Of a stretch of 64,000 nt of DNA, positions 1-13,267 are shown piece by piece. Origin of the DNA: Ifrita kowaldi (taxonomy: Eukaryota > Chordata > Aves > Passeriformes > Cinclosomatidae); NCBI GenBank assembly GCA_013398055.1, contig VZRS01015049.1, positions 251,045 to 315,044 of the forward strand. The letters are read 5' to 3'. Position 1 is the stretch's first letter, and each line of letters begins with the position of its first letter. A program made the translations under genes and the position numbers. The notes beneath the pieces are model-generated. The model was given only the letters and a program-made list of their open reading frames with translations. It searched no databases and had not been told where the DNA came from.

Positions 1-1064
1 GTTGTCCTGTTTGGAGCCAGTGCTCTGATACTGTCCTCCATTCCACTTTGAACCTTCACTCACAAGTTGAAACTGAGCATTATCTGCCTCAGCTGCAGAG
101 AGAAGGCTCCCCAGCACCAGCAGAGCCATTGCTTCCCCGGATGGCCCAGTTGGCACAGTAGTGTCCCACAAAACCAGCCATCGCAGCGTGTCATGGGTCA
201 GCTGGGAAACCTTGGAGAGTTCATCTCAGAGCCCCTTGAAATACTTTTTCCCAAATGCCTGAGGGACCATGATCAGTTCATGACGGTTTACAAAGGTGTG
301 CTTTGAGCAGTTCATGGAACATTATCAGGTCAATTGAGTCATTATTAGTTGTAAGTTGAGTCTGATTAGTTGTAAGATCTAAATAGGAAAGCTCAGAGTA
401 ATGTACTGCATGCTGTATTACACTTTAGGTAAATAAGAACAGTTGGGATAGAAATCACAGAGCAGAAATTAGGTTTTTCCCTCTTTAGCTTGTAGGTGGT
501 GGTAGATATCTCTTTTATCTCCACCTACTAGTACTAAGACTCAAATAATGTAACTAGCTTGTCATATAACTGAACTTTACCAGAGCTAGTAAAATTTTCC
601 AGTCATCTCAGTTCCCTCTGGTTTTTTCAGCCCAAATAGATGATGAGTGAAGTATTTCCCTGGTTAGTATCACAGGGTGATCTGTGGCCTTCCTTTAAGC
701 CTCCTGGATTATTTTCACTCTTTTCCACTGAAATGAGTGCACAGCACTTCCTCTTTCTATAATTTATTGATATGACCTTTGACAACTTTTATGTACAGAA
801 CATAATGTCTACGCATTGCCTACTATTTCCTCTTGTTTCCTACCAATCACAGCCCCGGAGGAGGTTTGAGTATTCAGTTTCACTGATTGCAGATGAGCAG
901 GAACTTCAGTTGCCATGTGCTGTTTTCCAACACAACCTTGTTAATCAGAGAGGCACCCAGAGAGACCAGCTGTGTGCTACTGAACCTCAGCCATCTAACC
1001 AAGGTGTAGCTGCTGTGTTCCAGCTTGCCTGAGTTCCTTCTCAGGCCCCTCTCTCTCTCGGCAG
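1..1064. other. Unique non-coding sequence
   Basis: No gene, repeat family or RNA is recognised here. Open frames at 67-306 and 772-1032 are short, have no recognisable domain, and look like chance frames in non-coding DNA. The last 35 bases form a pyrimidine-rich run ending in CAG that could serve as the splice acceptor of the candidate exon that follows. Confidence 0.5.
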
Positions 1065-1154
1065 AAATTCAGGAAGGGCAGTGCTTGTTCTCCCCATTTA
1101 GTGAGGAGGAGGGTGCCAGTCTGCATGTCCACACTGACTTTCTAGATCAGAAAG
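1065..1154 (+). CDS. Candidate internal coding exon, gene unknown
   Basis: A 90-bp segment lies between a strong acceptor (a long CT-rich tract, with CTCTCTCTCGGCAG ending at 1064) and a good donor (AAAG then GTAAAT at 1155). One frame, beginning with two bases of a split codon, is open throughout. It reads IQEGQCLFSPFSEEEG, then about a dozen more residues, and ends one base into the next codon. The segment is a multiple of three and symmetric (phase 1 at both ends), as many internal or cassette exons are. The acidic, hydrophilic peptide is not one I can assign to a family, and I found no partner exon nearby. What is seen is the splice signals and the open frame; coding function is inference. 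A 90-bp open frame can occur by chance, so this may be a decoy or a non-coding transcript exon. Confidence 0.3.
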
Positions 1155-4151
1155 GTAAATTCTTTGTTAGAAGCATGTTTTCTATATCTAACTGAAAAAT
1201 GTTTGGTGGTCATTTGGTATCATTACACTCTTGAAGTATAAGGATTTAAAAATGAAAGGGGAGCTGGATCTTAAGCAGAACAATAACACATTTGGTCTGA
1301 AGGATTGCTCCTAGTGACTTGTAATGGTTATGAGGCTGAAGAAACCATTTGCTCTTAAATGCTGAGCAGCTGATTCAACACAGACTGATTAGATAAAGAA
1401 AAGAGAGTGGAAGGATAATAAATAAAGAGTGCTGTGATGAGAGTTCTAAGGAAATGAAAAACACTTTATTGATAATCAATCTGTGGTAGATTTTGATAAT
1501 GAACTCCTGTATAATAAGCAGCCCACATGCTCACCCTGCCACTGGAATTCTAATGAGGAAGATAATATATCCAAATTAGAAGTTTGCCAGTGAGCCTGTT
1601 ATTAAAACAATTAAACATTTTAAATGCAAGTAAACAGAAGTTGGAATCCCTATTTTGCTGTTAACTTATATACTATCTTCCTTTTGTTTCCTTACTAAAG
1701 TATGGGCAAAGTTATCCTCTGAATATATATCTTTAAGAATTTTATGATTACCTTCTTAAAGCAGGTGAGACTATTGCAGATGAAACGGGGTTAAACATTG
1801 CCATAAGAGCAGGTAATTATGTATGGGACAGGTAAAAACAAGTTTTCGTGTCAAGACACAGAAATATGGATATGAAAGTCCTTCTGCTCTTAAAAGTTAT
1901 AGGATCTATTGAACTATATTCTATTGCAAGGCAGCAGGTCCGTACATAGCACAGTAGTTAAAAAATAAAAGTCTATCCACCCAGGGGTTAAGCAGATTTC
2001 TTCTTGCATCCAGGCAGCTCTGATCGTCCCCTTGCTGAGTTCTGCTGGAATGAGCATTGACCAGTCTTTCCCACACTTGAACAACAGTATTTTCCCAGCT
2101 CAAACCCACCTCCTGACAATGCCCCTATGCTTAATTACTTGCCATAATTCTGCCTCTGTGACTGTAATATCCTCCATCAACTGCTTCTCACCAGCCTGTT
2201 GAGAATCTGCCTTTCCACCTTATTTAGCTACTGTTTAGCTCGTCCCTTGTTATTCTCATTTTCTTTTTCCAATGAACTTACTGCATGATTGATTCCTGCT
2301 AATTCTGCCAGATAGTCACTAACTGTTGCCAAACAGGCTTGTCACATCACTTCAGCAATTTTATACTTTGCTCTTCCTCTCCTCTTGTTCCCACTGCTGC
2401 CAGCACCGAAACCAGGGCCCAAGAGGTTGCCTGAAAGCTGAAATGGGTCATTGTGGCTCCATGCACCATTTTGTGTCTCAGCAGTCTCCTCTTCCCTTGC
2501 GCAAATGCAGGTTAAGCAGTTGAGCAATTGACCAATTGACCTGGAGGTGGAAGTGGGCTTAATCTTTCCTTTTTCTTTGAATAATTCAAGGTGAATTTAA
2601 TATTTCAGCTTCTACCATGCTTGGCAGAATACTTCATGTTTGGGAATTGTGTGTTGGGAGGAAAACAAGAGGAAGGACATGAGAAAGGAAAAGAGAAGGA
2701 CCTAACTGTTTACAGAATAACTTGGATAGCTTCATGAATTTCAGTTTTCCCAGGGAGTGACCCTTTAGAGTGAAGGATGACTCAACACAGAACAAGTTTC
2801 ACATGTACACTTGTGATAGATAATATATTACTCTTGAGTGGAGAAAAGCCTTTGAAATTAGTAATATTGGATCTTCAACGTGCCCCTGACCCCCCTCACT
2901 TCAGACACTACCTGAACTCCCTACCCAGGGCTCCCGGGTCTCAGCTCACCACAGGACTGAACCCCTGGCCCATCCTACTTCCTACAGTTACCCAGAAGGA
3001 TACCTTAATATATATTAAAAAAATTAATTACATTTCAGAAGACTGCAGCATGACCATCGTGTATAGACAGTTCCGTTTCCTCTGGAATTATGAAAAATAT
3101 CTGTTCAACTGATAAGTGAAATGCTCACAAATCATGATCAAGGGAAAAGATTTAAGAACTTTTAGTGCGGGAGAGATTTAAGTATTGAACTAAAATATAA
3201 AACAGTAGCAGCTTCAGTCTTTTTTTATGTGCATCAGTCTTCCATTTTACTGCTACCTCTTTTTGACACGGACTCTTAAATTCATCTTGCAAGTTCTGTT
3301 GTTCAGAGGAGACAGCTCACTTTTAAAGGAGACATGAAGGGTCTAAAGATGTGTGGTTGCATTACTAGCAGTTCAATCTCAGACAGACATTTCTATGTAG
3401 TGATTAAATCATTTAATAAGACTTTTACTTATGTAGGAAAAGAGGGGAAAAACCTACATAACTGAAAACAAATTGAGTAGCACAAGGCATTAGAGAGAGA
3501 TTGATTTAATACCATACGAAAACAAGAGATCAACATTTTGGAGATCATCTAATTTTTCCATTCAAGAGAATTTTGGGGCTGAGAGGGAGCAGAGTTTTTA
3601 AAGTTTCTTATTAAATGTTTTTATCACATGTGGCTGCTCTACATATCAGACATATTTGAATAATGCAGATCTGTGCTAGCTCCACTCAGACCATGGTCTA
3701 TATTAAAACTGGTGTTACCCAATGGGGTTTTAAGGGAGTATGATAGTTGTGGTGGAATGCGAATCTCTCTGAGCACTCTGCAAAAGCAAACAGATTCCAT
3801 GAAACTAATTTCTTAGGAAATATTTAGATTTTTTTTCTACAAAACCTAGAAATTTTGTGGTTTTGTTCTCTTTTACAGAAGATGGTCTTGTCAGTATCAG
3901 ACTGAACCTTTAACTGCAGTCAAGGTACTTCACAGGTTCTTGTCCTGGAGGGGTTTCACAGCTTCTCCTTCATACTTTTTCTTGTGCACGCACTCCATTT
4001 TTGACAACAGCACTGATTTCCACTAGTCCAACCACTTCTACAGACAATGTGCTCTTTGCTTCATATCATTAATCCTAGATAGAAGAAGTTCCCAAAGATT
4101 GGTCATTTATCCATGGTCCTTTCCTCATCTCTTGTGTACTTATAACAAATT
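1155..4151. other. Unique non-coding sequence
   Basis: AT-rich unique sequence with frequent stops in all frames. A locally C-rich patch near 2880-3000 lies inside a 111-codon open frame (2777-3112), but the translation has no recognisable domain and no splice context. No repeat family is recognised. Confidence 0.5.
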
Positions 4152-4209
4152 CTTTAATATTAATAGTCTAACATAATAACCTTTAATATTAATAGTCTAA
4201 CATAATAAC
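4152..4209. repeat. Perfect 29-bp tandem duplication
   Basis: The 29-bp unit starting CTTTAATATTAATAGTC occurs twice head to tail with no mismatch, at 4152-4180 and 4181-4209, and three bases of a third unit follow. A perfect two-copy array of an AT-rich unit suggests a recent replication-slippage duplication. Confidence 0.9.
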
Positions 4210-7200
4210 CTTGGGATTTTTTCTAACCTTCTTACTCCATTCCTTCTCACTCATTTTGTTCCAATTGAGCTGCAGTCCATGAGGGCCTCTATCTGTCAAC
4301 AGTATTTAACAAAATGAGTGCTTAATAGGGTAAGACATGGTTAAGGGGAAGGGAAAATTCTAGGTGTTATAGTATAATTGGCAATGCAAATTAAAATCTG
4401 TCTTCTTTAACGTCTATTTTTCTGTGCAAGGAGGGCTGAAAAATGCCTTGTATTTAGTCTTCTACATTCTGACTTCTATTTCAATATGCCTAAGGTAAAG
4501 CTCAGAGACAGAGCATTTCCCTTCTTGGGTCACTGTGTTAAGATACTCTGCCATCAGGAAGGATACTGTTAATGGCATTCATGTAGCATGGTTTTCCATT
4601 TAAGTGGACTATCATGAGCAGTCTGCCTTTTTTACCCAACTCATACAGTTGACCTTCATCAAAACAATTTGCTTTCTACAGGAAGATGAAACCAACAAGT
4701 GACGCTTGCATTGTGAAATGAAAAAATAGTGATAAATCATACATGACAAATGAAGTTCTAGAAAAGTTTAGGGTTTTATTTACCACTGCTCCCAAGCAGA
4801 TTCAATTTACTGTTGCTCCAGGAACAGATACTGTATGTCATGCAGTAAGGTATTGATTTTGCCAATTACTGAGGATAATATCTTATATTTCTGAGCTGTT
4901 GCATTATTCTCAAAACTTATTTCTTGGTTACTAAACAAAAATGGTTTTTATACATATGTTCTTCAGACCTGTCAATTTTAAAACCAAATGTGTTTTATAT
5001 AGTTCTCTAAAAATAGAATCACCATTGCCGTATAAAATTCTTTCCCCATATTATTGGTAGAATTTAGGTTCTATTCATATGTGTTTTCAAGGACTTCTTT
5101 CAGAACTGCAATGTAACTAATCGGTTCTCAATAATTGTCTAAGTTAACAGTTTGACTACAAGGAACTGAACCAGTCATTTTTCTTGAGTTGAAATAACAA
5201 GTTCATAATGGGTTGTTTACTCCTTAATTGAAAATACTTCTTAAAACAGCATTAAAGAAGAAAGAATCACTGGAAAATCAGAGGAAGACTGTATTAAGAA
5301 GAAATTACTTATTCTTAGATGAAAAGATTAATTTACACCTATTCCCAGCCAGAAGATAGCTGATTTTCAGAAGGAATCTGAGCTGGACCATTATAGGGAC
5401 CCTAAGCCATTCATAACATTGCAGCACCACTTTTATGGTTTCTGCCTAAATATTACTAACTGAGGGAAACAGTTTTGACTCAGAGTATGTCTTCTGCAGA
5501 TGACTTAAGTACCATATGGTAAATTTGTACCCAAACTTATGGTTAAGCAGTATGGACATATGGGTCAAGTCATGACTTTGAACTGCTCTAGTCTTTATAC
5601 CATCTTTTCCAGAATTTTGTTGAAATGTCCGTAGGGAACAGAGCTTGAAAATAGTTCATAGGCTAATTTTAAAATTTTCAGTAGAGTTGATCACAATTAG
5701 AGTTGAACTTTGAGAAAATGCTGAGCTCCTAGTAGACAACTTGTGGACTCACTTTGTATTAAAACCTGGTCACTTTGGTGTCTTAGCCAGATCTGATTTT
5801 TCTCTTAATCTTTTGTCCCAGCTATTGAGGTTTAGTTATTCTGAAAACTGCAGCATGAATTGCTGTCTTGATACTCTCCCTGAATTGCAAACAGGTATAT
5901 TTTGTCACTCGAATGTTTTTATAGTTGCCTGTAACTTGCAATGTTCTGTCATTGTAGAGTTTGCCTCCTAAACTTTCAGAGGAAGTTGGACTTGCTTGTA
6001 CCAAATCTATGTGTGAATTTTTGACACAGAGAGAAGTACAGCAGTAAAAAAGATTTATGCTCAGAGTTTATTACTGATGAATAGAATCATGCCAGAGTGA
6101 GGCTTGGAAAGACATGTTTACTGATAGTAAGTCTTCTGTTTAAAGTGCCAAGTTCCAAGTTTGATGGGATATGTGATATGCAAGCAGAAGACAAAATTTT
6201 ACTGAGATGATGAAGTGAATATAGTTTTCAGAAGGATGTTTGAAGGAGTGCAGAAAAGTTGGCCATTTACCTCCAGCTGATGTTCAGCAAAAAATGAGTG
6301 CCAAAGTTCTTTAAGCTCTCCTTTACATTTAGTGCAACAACTCTACTGGAATTTTCTTAGCCTTCTTTATCACCACAAGAAGAGGTTCAGACTTTTTTGT
6401 CCCAATTTCCTGTACATGAGGTGGGAAAATTTGTCAACTTGTTTAGTTAAGGAGGGTGAGTGTTGTTCATGTTTATAAGATGCTTTGTTTTGTTCACTTT
6501 GAGAAAATGAAAATGTTCCTGTTCTATTGTCTCTGGGTTCCTTGCTGAAAGTGTGCAGGGTCAGGCTAGTTTTCAGCATGAGAGAAGATTATTTGCTTAG
6601 AGATCATCTCAGTGTCATGAACAAAACTTACAGGTAGTTTGGGAACTATAATTTTTTTTTCTCAATTTCAGAATATTTTTTACATTAAGATTTGCAGATC
6701 CAATTGACTTGCCTCCCCCTTCAAGCTCTAACCCCATGCAGGTGTGTCTCTGTAGCCATTACACCTGCAAGCACTTCAGGGCTCTTTTAGGATGCAGACT
6801 GGGATGATTCAGTGGTGCAGGGAGGCAGGTGGGAGAAGAGCTGTGCAATAGGGCTTTGCATGTTTTACATGTTTGTACTGGAAGATGCAGGGCCTTAGTG
6901 CATCCAAATAGTACTCCTAAAAAAATATCCCTAAAACAGTGTTCCAATAAAAATGTGAAACTCTGTATCCTGGAGTTTCTTCGGGGCTGTGGTGGAGCCA
7001 ACCTGCTAGAGATCTTGGAGAGCATCAAATGGGTCTTCTACTTCCCAAGTGGACTCCAGGCCTGATTTACATGCAAGATATCTGGCCCTGGCTCTCCTTG
7101 CAGCCACTGGCTGCCCCATCAGCTCCTACCATGAGATAAGGGGTGTACACTTTCAGAGCAGGGGGAATAACCTATTACTTTTCCTTTCAAGACCCAAGAC

Positions 7201-10200
7201 AGCTCTGGGGCTATCCATACTGTGGTGGTGGGGAGTTGTAGGAATCTAAACACAGGCTGAGTGCTGGTTGCCTCAAAGGAAAAATTTGGATGATCTGCTG
7301 TTTCCCAGGAGTGCTCAGGTCTCCGCGGTGTGCAGTGTCCAGCTCACCCTACAGCTTCCTTGGACAGCATGCTCACATGTGTGCATGTCTTCATGGGAAC
7401 CAAGGTCTCTGGGCCAAAGCACCACGGAAAGCCGGGAAGCAGCCTCAGCTGCACTGTGCAATAGCATAACACTCTTGGGTCACGTGCTCACTGTACTGTG
7501 GTGGAGCAGATGCATGGGTGTTATGTTGCTCTTGTTAGGGAAGATCCGATTTCTGTCCTTGCAAAACTTCATCTTATACACGAGTTCAGATTTGATTCTC
7601 TCTGCAGTTCTTAACAAAATACCCCCTGTACAGTCTTTCTGTTTTTTTCCATTCCCGTCAAGCTCTTCTAAGGTTCACTGGACATGTTTAAAGCAATTTC
7701 AGTATATGTTAAAAGAGAACCCCAAGAGCACGGCAGGAAATCAGTCTATTATGGGGGATTTTAGTTGATTTTTCAAATTAATGTTTCAGATCACCATGCA
7801 GCAGTAGATATAATTAAGTGTCAGAGAGTGAGGGCTAAATGCATGAATAAAATATCTTATTGTATCATTACACTTTTATAATAAGATTTACTTGTCAACT
7901 TATAATGTAATAATGTAACTAACAAGATAATTTATTTCTCAGTGTAATGAAGATGTACAGAAGGCAGAGGCAGGACCTTGTGAGATGCCAGCTTCACTCT
8001 GTGGCTGAGCCTGCTGGGTAGCATGCACATATAATGAAGGAAAAACCCTACTGAACTGAAGGAGGCGGCGTAGGATGGATAGCGGATGAGGAAAGAGCGG
8101 GACTAGGCTTGAAGTTTGCATTTGGTAGAGGAGTGAAAGATGAGAGAAAAACTGTGATAACAGAAGGCATAAGAGTCTGCTGGGGAAGACGATACTGAGT
8201 GTATTTCTCCAATTGATAGAGCAAGACATTTCCATAATGTAAACTTTCAGAGAAAGAAGGTTAAAATAGCTAATTGCCTTGGTGTGGGCTGAGAAGATAT
8301 GTATGGAAAGCTATCCCAGACTGGATGACACATGTTAACTTGTCTGGCTGTGTAAGTTTAATGATGCCTTCCTTAGGAAAAAAGAGGTCTACTGGATATG
8401 TACCAGGAAGACAGAAATCTTTATGAATTTTCCCCCAATTTAGCTACATCTGATAGAGACTGTGATTTATATAAATGTGAGAGCTACTGAAAGAGGATGT
8501 GAGGAATAATTTGCTACCATCTCATTTCTAAGACTATGGACGCACCAGGTCCTGGAAAAGCCCTCCTTGTCGCTGTTTCTAGGCCATGAGCAATGCCCCT
8601 TATTTGCCCTCTCTAAATTTCTGTCAGTGGAACTCTATAGGGACAGGCATGTATTTACAAAGAAACAGAGGGCTGTGCTGCCATTCTGGCTGGCTTCAAA
8701 AATAACCCAGGGAGCTGCAAACATGAGACCCTGCAAAGCCTGTGGTTGCTTCTTTCCTGGCTCCTTCCCCCAGACACTGGTTCTTCCAGGGACCACGATA
8801 ATCAAGAAAGGCAGACAGGGAAACATGTCTCCCCATGTCTGAATGGGGAAAAATATAGGTGCAATTATGCTGGGGCTATGTTCAGCATCACTGAAGCAGG
8901 TGAATGGTTACAGGGTTGTCTCAGAGAGAGAATAGCACATCCTAAATTAATCTGTTGATTCTTATTAGGCCCAGGGTTTGGCCAAGTGCTGAGGGAGCTG
9001 GCTCTGTTGATGTCTGTGCAGTTCTGCAGGGATCCGGTGGGAACAGTTGCAGGATGGGCTGCAGTCTGTGGGAGTGCTGGAACAGGCTATGAGGTGGTGA
9101 CAGGGTCCCTGTATCGTCATGGTGGAAGAAGGAGTTGCTGTGATTATCATCCGTGGTGCAGTGCAAGGCTGTGTTGTGGAAAGTGTGTAATTTCTGTATA
9201 ATGCACTCTCTCTGATATATCCTATGTAATCTACACAGCCAAGCAACACACGGAATAGCAATGGCACACAAAGTAAGTGCATTCCTGAGCTACATAGCAT
9301 AAATATGGATGAGAGGTAACATGCTGCACTTTAAATATTTTGTACATTGTGCTGTATGTTATGACAATTAGTACACTGTGGTACATTATTAAAAACGTGC
9401 GAAGTACAGTAACCTGCAAATGATGGTTTGTTTTTCCCTTTATAGCTACCAGATGGTGTGGAACCATTTACACAACATCTGAGCGTTAGTGCATTTTAAC
9501 CAGGGAAAGAAAGATCTTGCTCGGTGTTTTGCTTTTCTTTTCCTTTTTTTTTTTCTTTTCATTCAGAACTACCTAGCCGGCATATTTGAAGATTTTTTTT
9601 GTGCCGGACAAAATAAAGCCTACATAGTGTTTACCTTATTTTGTATTTCTGAGTCACTTCAGGAGCTTTGGTGTAAGCAGACAAAGAACAGTTTCTCGTT
9701 GTTGCTTTTTTGACAGTGGAAAATAGTGAAAGCTTTATTTAGTGTGATTGTTTTGTTTCTTCACAGCGCTCTAGTATGAAAATATAGTGCTTGGAGATCC
9801 AACCAGACCACTTGTTTCAGGACTATTTTAAAGGATCTCCTAGACATGGAGGAACATATGTACCACATAGACCTAATGACATAAGGCAATGTTATATTGT
9901 CCTTCTGGTCAAAACAGCAGACTTACCAAAGAGATCTTCCACTTGTATGCAATTTGATAAGCATACTATTCCTAAACTAAGACAGTTATTAGTCTTAGCT
10001 TGTTTATGTTTTCTGAGATGGTGGCACAAAGCAGGCCACAGATGTGAGGTCAATATACTCAGACTGGCTCCATGTTAGCTCTTCAAAGAGACCAGGAAGT
10101 TTTGAAAATCAGTATTGCCTTGTTTTATTTGAATGGAACTTCACTTTTAAAAATAAAGCTCTAAACAAATAGAGATCACAGACTGGAAGTTAAAAAAAAG

Positions 10201-12019
10201 AACAGTGATTTTTTTATACAGCTCTTATATTTCCCACTGTGTTTCAGCCAATGAGTTCTTGCTTCTGAGCTTTACTCCAGTTCACATTGTATTGGTAGCT
10301 TAGAAGAAAACTGCTGTGTCCCCTTAGGTCTTGGTAAGTCCCTTTCCATTGCCTCTGAGGTCTCTCTGTGCTGTGATTCTTACATGCATCATAGCATACA
10401 ATGTCTTGATTCTTTTCTTATTGAAGAAAATGTGAAATCTTCCAGAAGTTCTGCCAGAATTAGTCCAAAAATATTTTTCTTCTTAAAGAAAATGTTTTAA
10501 GCAAGTCAGATATACCCCCAAACACATCATGGGTATTATGACAATGGAGATTTGAATTTTGCCTTCTGCAGTGAAGGCCAAGGCCACAGCTATACTGTGC
10601 CATGTTTAGAGAAACCACAGCTAGCTTAAAATTGCCTTTCTTGGATTCTGCTGGCACATTCTTGTTGTGGGCTCCAGGGAAGCTGGTAAAAACTTCAGAT
10701 AAAAAGATCCACTAATACAGTTATTCCACTGGTGCTGACCTACATTAAACTAGCAAAAGTATGTACATGTGGGTTATAGATGTTGCTGCTTAAGTTTAAC
10801 CCTAATGAACAGTAAGTCTTTTATGTTGCTGAAGTCATAAATTTGATTCATTATCTGTCATTTTTCCAGTCACCCTTTTCTAGGTCTTAGGGTTTTTTTC
10901 TTTCTGTTACCAGTTCCAATCATGTCAATATACAGCTCTCTGTATATAAATCCTGGTATGTTCAATCCCATCAATGTATTTGGTTACCTTTCCGTCTTAA
11001 ATGAAACAAATCAATGCACCTTGATGATCAACTTAGAGAAATTACCATTTTTCTTACTTTTTGTGGAAAAGTGGTAAAAAAGAAAAAGTTTTGGTAGATT
11101 TCTGGACCTGGCACAGTCTTCTTCCTCTGAAAGTGTGGATTAAAGTAGTGACCTTTGCTGCATGTACAAGGGAGAAGGGAAGGAGAACTGTTGCTCACCT
11201 TCAGTTTCCAGCATTCTCCCACCTGTTCACACTGCAGGAAGTCACCAACATTCAAAGTCAAATTCCTAAAGTATTTGAGCATTTGAAGTCCTCATTATAA
11301 TATTGGCCTGTGTAAGTAACTTCTATTCAGTCTTGGAGAAAGGGAGGATGAGAGGAAGGGAGATATTGTATTACATTGGTAGTCGATTAGGGTCATTCAG
11401 CCTTACAGAATACATGTATTTTGCTATAAATTGGTATAGTACATCTTCCAGAAATACAGTTTTCACAGTGGGTAGAACCTTGTGGGCAGGTAGTAAAATC
11501 CCTGCACTGACCAGAAACTGTTGTGAACATCTGTTCCCTGACTACTTAAATTATACTTGGACAGTTTGATGCATCTCTGGCATCCATCCCATGTGCTAGC
11601 GGAATGAAAGTAGAAGAGAAGAAGAATGTAAAATCAGGAATCCTGTTGGGTTGTAATATTTCTGCTCTTTCTATTTTCTTCTCTGTCCAGCAAATGTCAC
11701 ATCTTTGTTTAGCAACACATGACATCCTTTCTTTCCCTCTATTATATTTGCAGCTGCCTGCTTACTTATTTTGTGTACATTACTTTGAGCCGTGCAAGAC
11801 TTTAAAATGAAATAAAAGGCATGACAAAAGAAAGAGAGATTTCTATAGAAATATCTTCTTGTGGAATGTCCTGTTGAGTTAAATCCACCCTACCAAACTA
11901 TAATTTCTGAAATAAATAATTCTTCCATGAATCTCATCTTTCAGTACCATCTTCACTTGAATTCTGCTGCATGACTTGTGTCATGCTCAGGGGTTTTATA
12001 CAGCCTTGGAAATGAGGCC
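4210..12019. other. Unique non-coding sequence
   Basis: No supported gene, LTR, CR1 or RNA is seen across this stretch. The longest open frame is 166 codons at 7268-7768. It has mixed, low-complexity composition, no domain and no splice framing that raises it above chance. A CpG-containing patch near 8060-8100 is small and isolated. Short inverted matches such as the GCCGG pair flanking a T-run near 9580-9606 are too short to interpret. Confidence 0.45.
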
Positions 12020-12420
12020 AGGAGAAGGATGATTAGTTTGGCTGAAACTAATTTTGGTGGCACTATTGTGGTGGCACACGGAAATATGAATTGCCTTCAG
12101 CTTCCCCAGATATTACAGCAAAAGAACAATTAATTCCCATCGTCATGTTAAAGCCACACATGCTCAATTTTTAGGCTGTACTTATGCACTTGAAGTGTTA
12201 TTGCAATGTGACAGGTTTTCCATTCTGGCAAAAACAGTGCTTGATTTACCAAAAAGTGAAAATCAAAGCCACTGCACAAATTTTAAACTCCATTTAAAAA
12301 GAGCAATAATCACGGATTAAGTCAGAATTATTAGTGTTTTTAAGGGCCTTTTTAATCGCAGTTTGGCTCGAGGATATAATCTCATTTTGGCATGCTTGCA
12401 TGAAAATGGGTTGGTGCCTG
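12020..12420. promoter_or_regulatory. Possible conserved non-coding element
   Basis: Unique sequence dense in homeodomain-like and related motifs, including GCAATAATCACGGATTAAGT near 12303 with a GGATTA core, further ATTA cores near 12328, and AATCGCAG near 12353. It lacks long simple repeats and has the texture of vertebrate conserved enhancers. Conservation itself cannot be seen from one sequence, so this is an inference from motif density and complexity only. Confidence 0.2.
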
Positions 12421-13267
12421 GGGGTTGGCTTTCCACAACAGTAATTTGGAATATGACTCATCTATCATTAGTTTAAGCACATGTGAAAATATAGACCTTG
12501 TGTTTTATAGCAGTGGAGAAAGACTATAACATGTAATAACAGGTGTACCTCAACTGTGTGGCCTTACGAGATGCTCCAGATGATATTCTTCACTGCCAAT
12601 GGCAGAGAAAGCCTTTTCTGTATACCCTGGTATAAATCTGCTCCATGCATAAAAAGGAACACATTGTGATTTCAGTAATCGTACCGGGCACAAAACACAG
12701 CTACTAGCTTGTATTCAAATGAAATTCTGTAATCCTTTCCACAAGCTCAGAGCTGCATTCAGCTGGGAAATCTGAGAATAGATTATGTGTTTTATGAGAA
12801 ATGGAGTACAGTGAAAGACAGAATTATGTGCCTCATTCAACAAATATGTTAATACTGAAGATTATTTTCCCCTTGAGGGTAAAGGAGGAGACAGCTGGCA
12901 AAAATCCTGGCCACCAAAGACAACCAAAGTTTCTATGCTGAGATACACGTGCTAATTCTGTCAGGTATGCTATCTGTCTTCCCAAGCATTTAGGGCTTGC
13001 CAAAATCCTTTTTTGCCATTCCTCTCCCTGCTTCCTCTGAATCACTTCTATGTAATTCTTTGGTCTGATTTGCAATCAACTCATATATTGGTACAAGTAA
13101 GAAAATTCAGTTTAAATGCAAAATTCTTCCACATTAATCCTTCACAGAATCATTACTTTATAAAGCCAAAGCTTGCTTCAGTAAAAGGAGAAAATTGCAA
13201 TATATGTAAAAGATTTAAATACTGTATTAAAAACATAGAATGCTCTTTCCTCCTCTTCTTGCCTGGA
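12421..13267. other. Unique non-coding sequence
   Basis: No gene or repeat is recognised. The 80-codon reverse frame at 12833-13075 shows no domain. The stretch runs into the pyrimidine array that follows. Confidence 0.5.

Noticed and set aside
2777..3112. 111-codon forward open frame over a C-rich patch
   Set aside because: No recognisable domain, and its composition changes abruptly within the frame from C-rich to AT-rich, as chance frames do.
3881..3926. Exon-like segment after TTCTCTTTTACAG
   Set aside because: Only about 45 bp, weak donor (GTACTT), and two of three frames stop.
7268..7768. 166-codon forward open frame
   Set aside because: No domain, no homologue recognised, no supporting splice or promoter context; composition is compatible with a chance frame.
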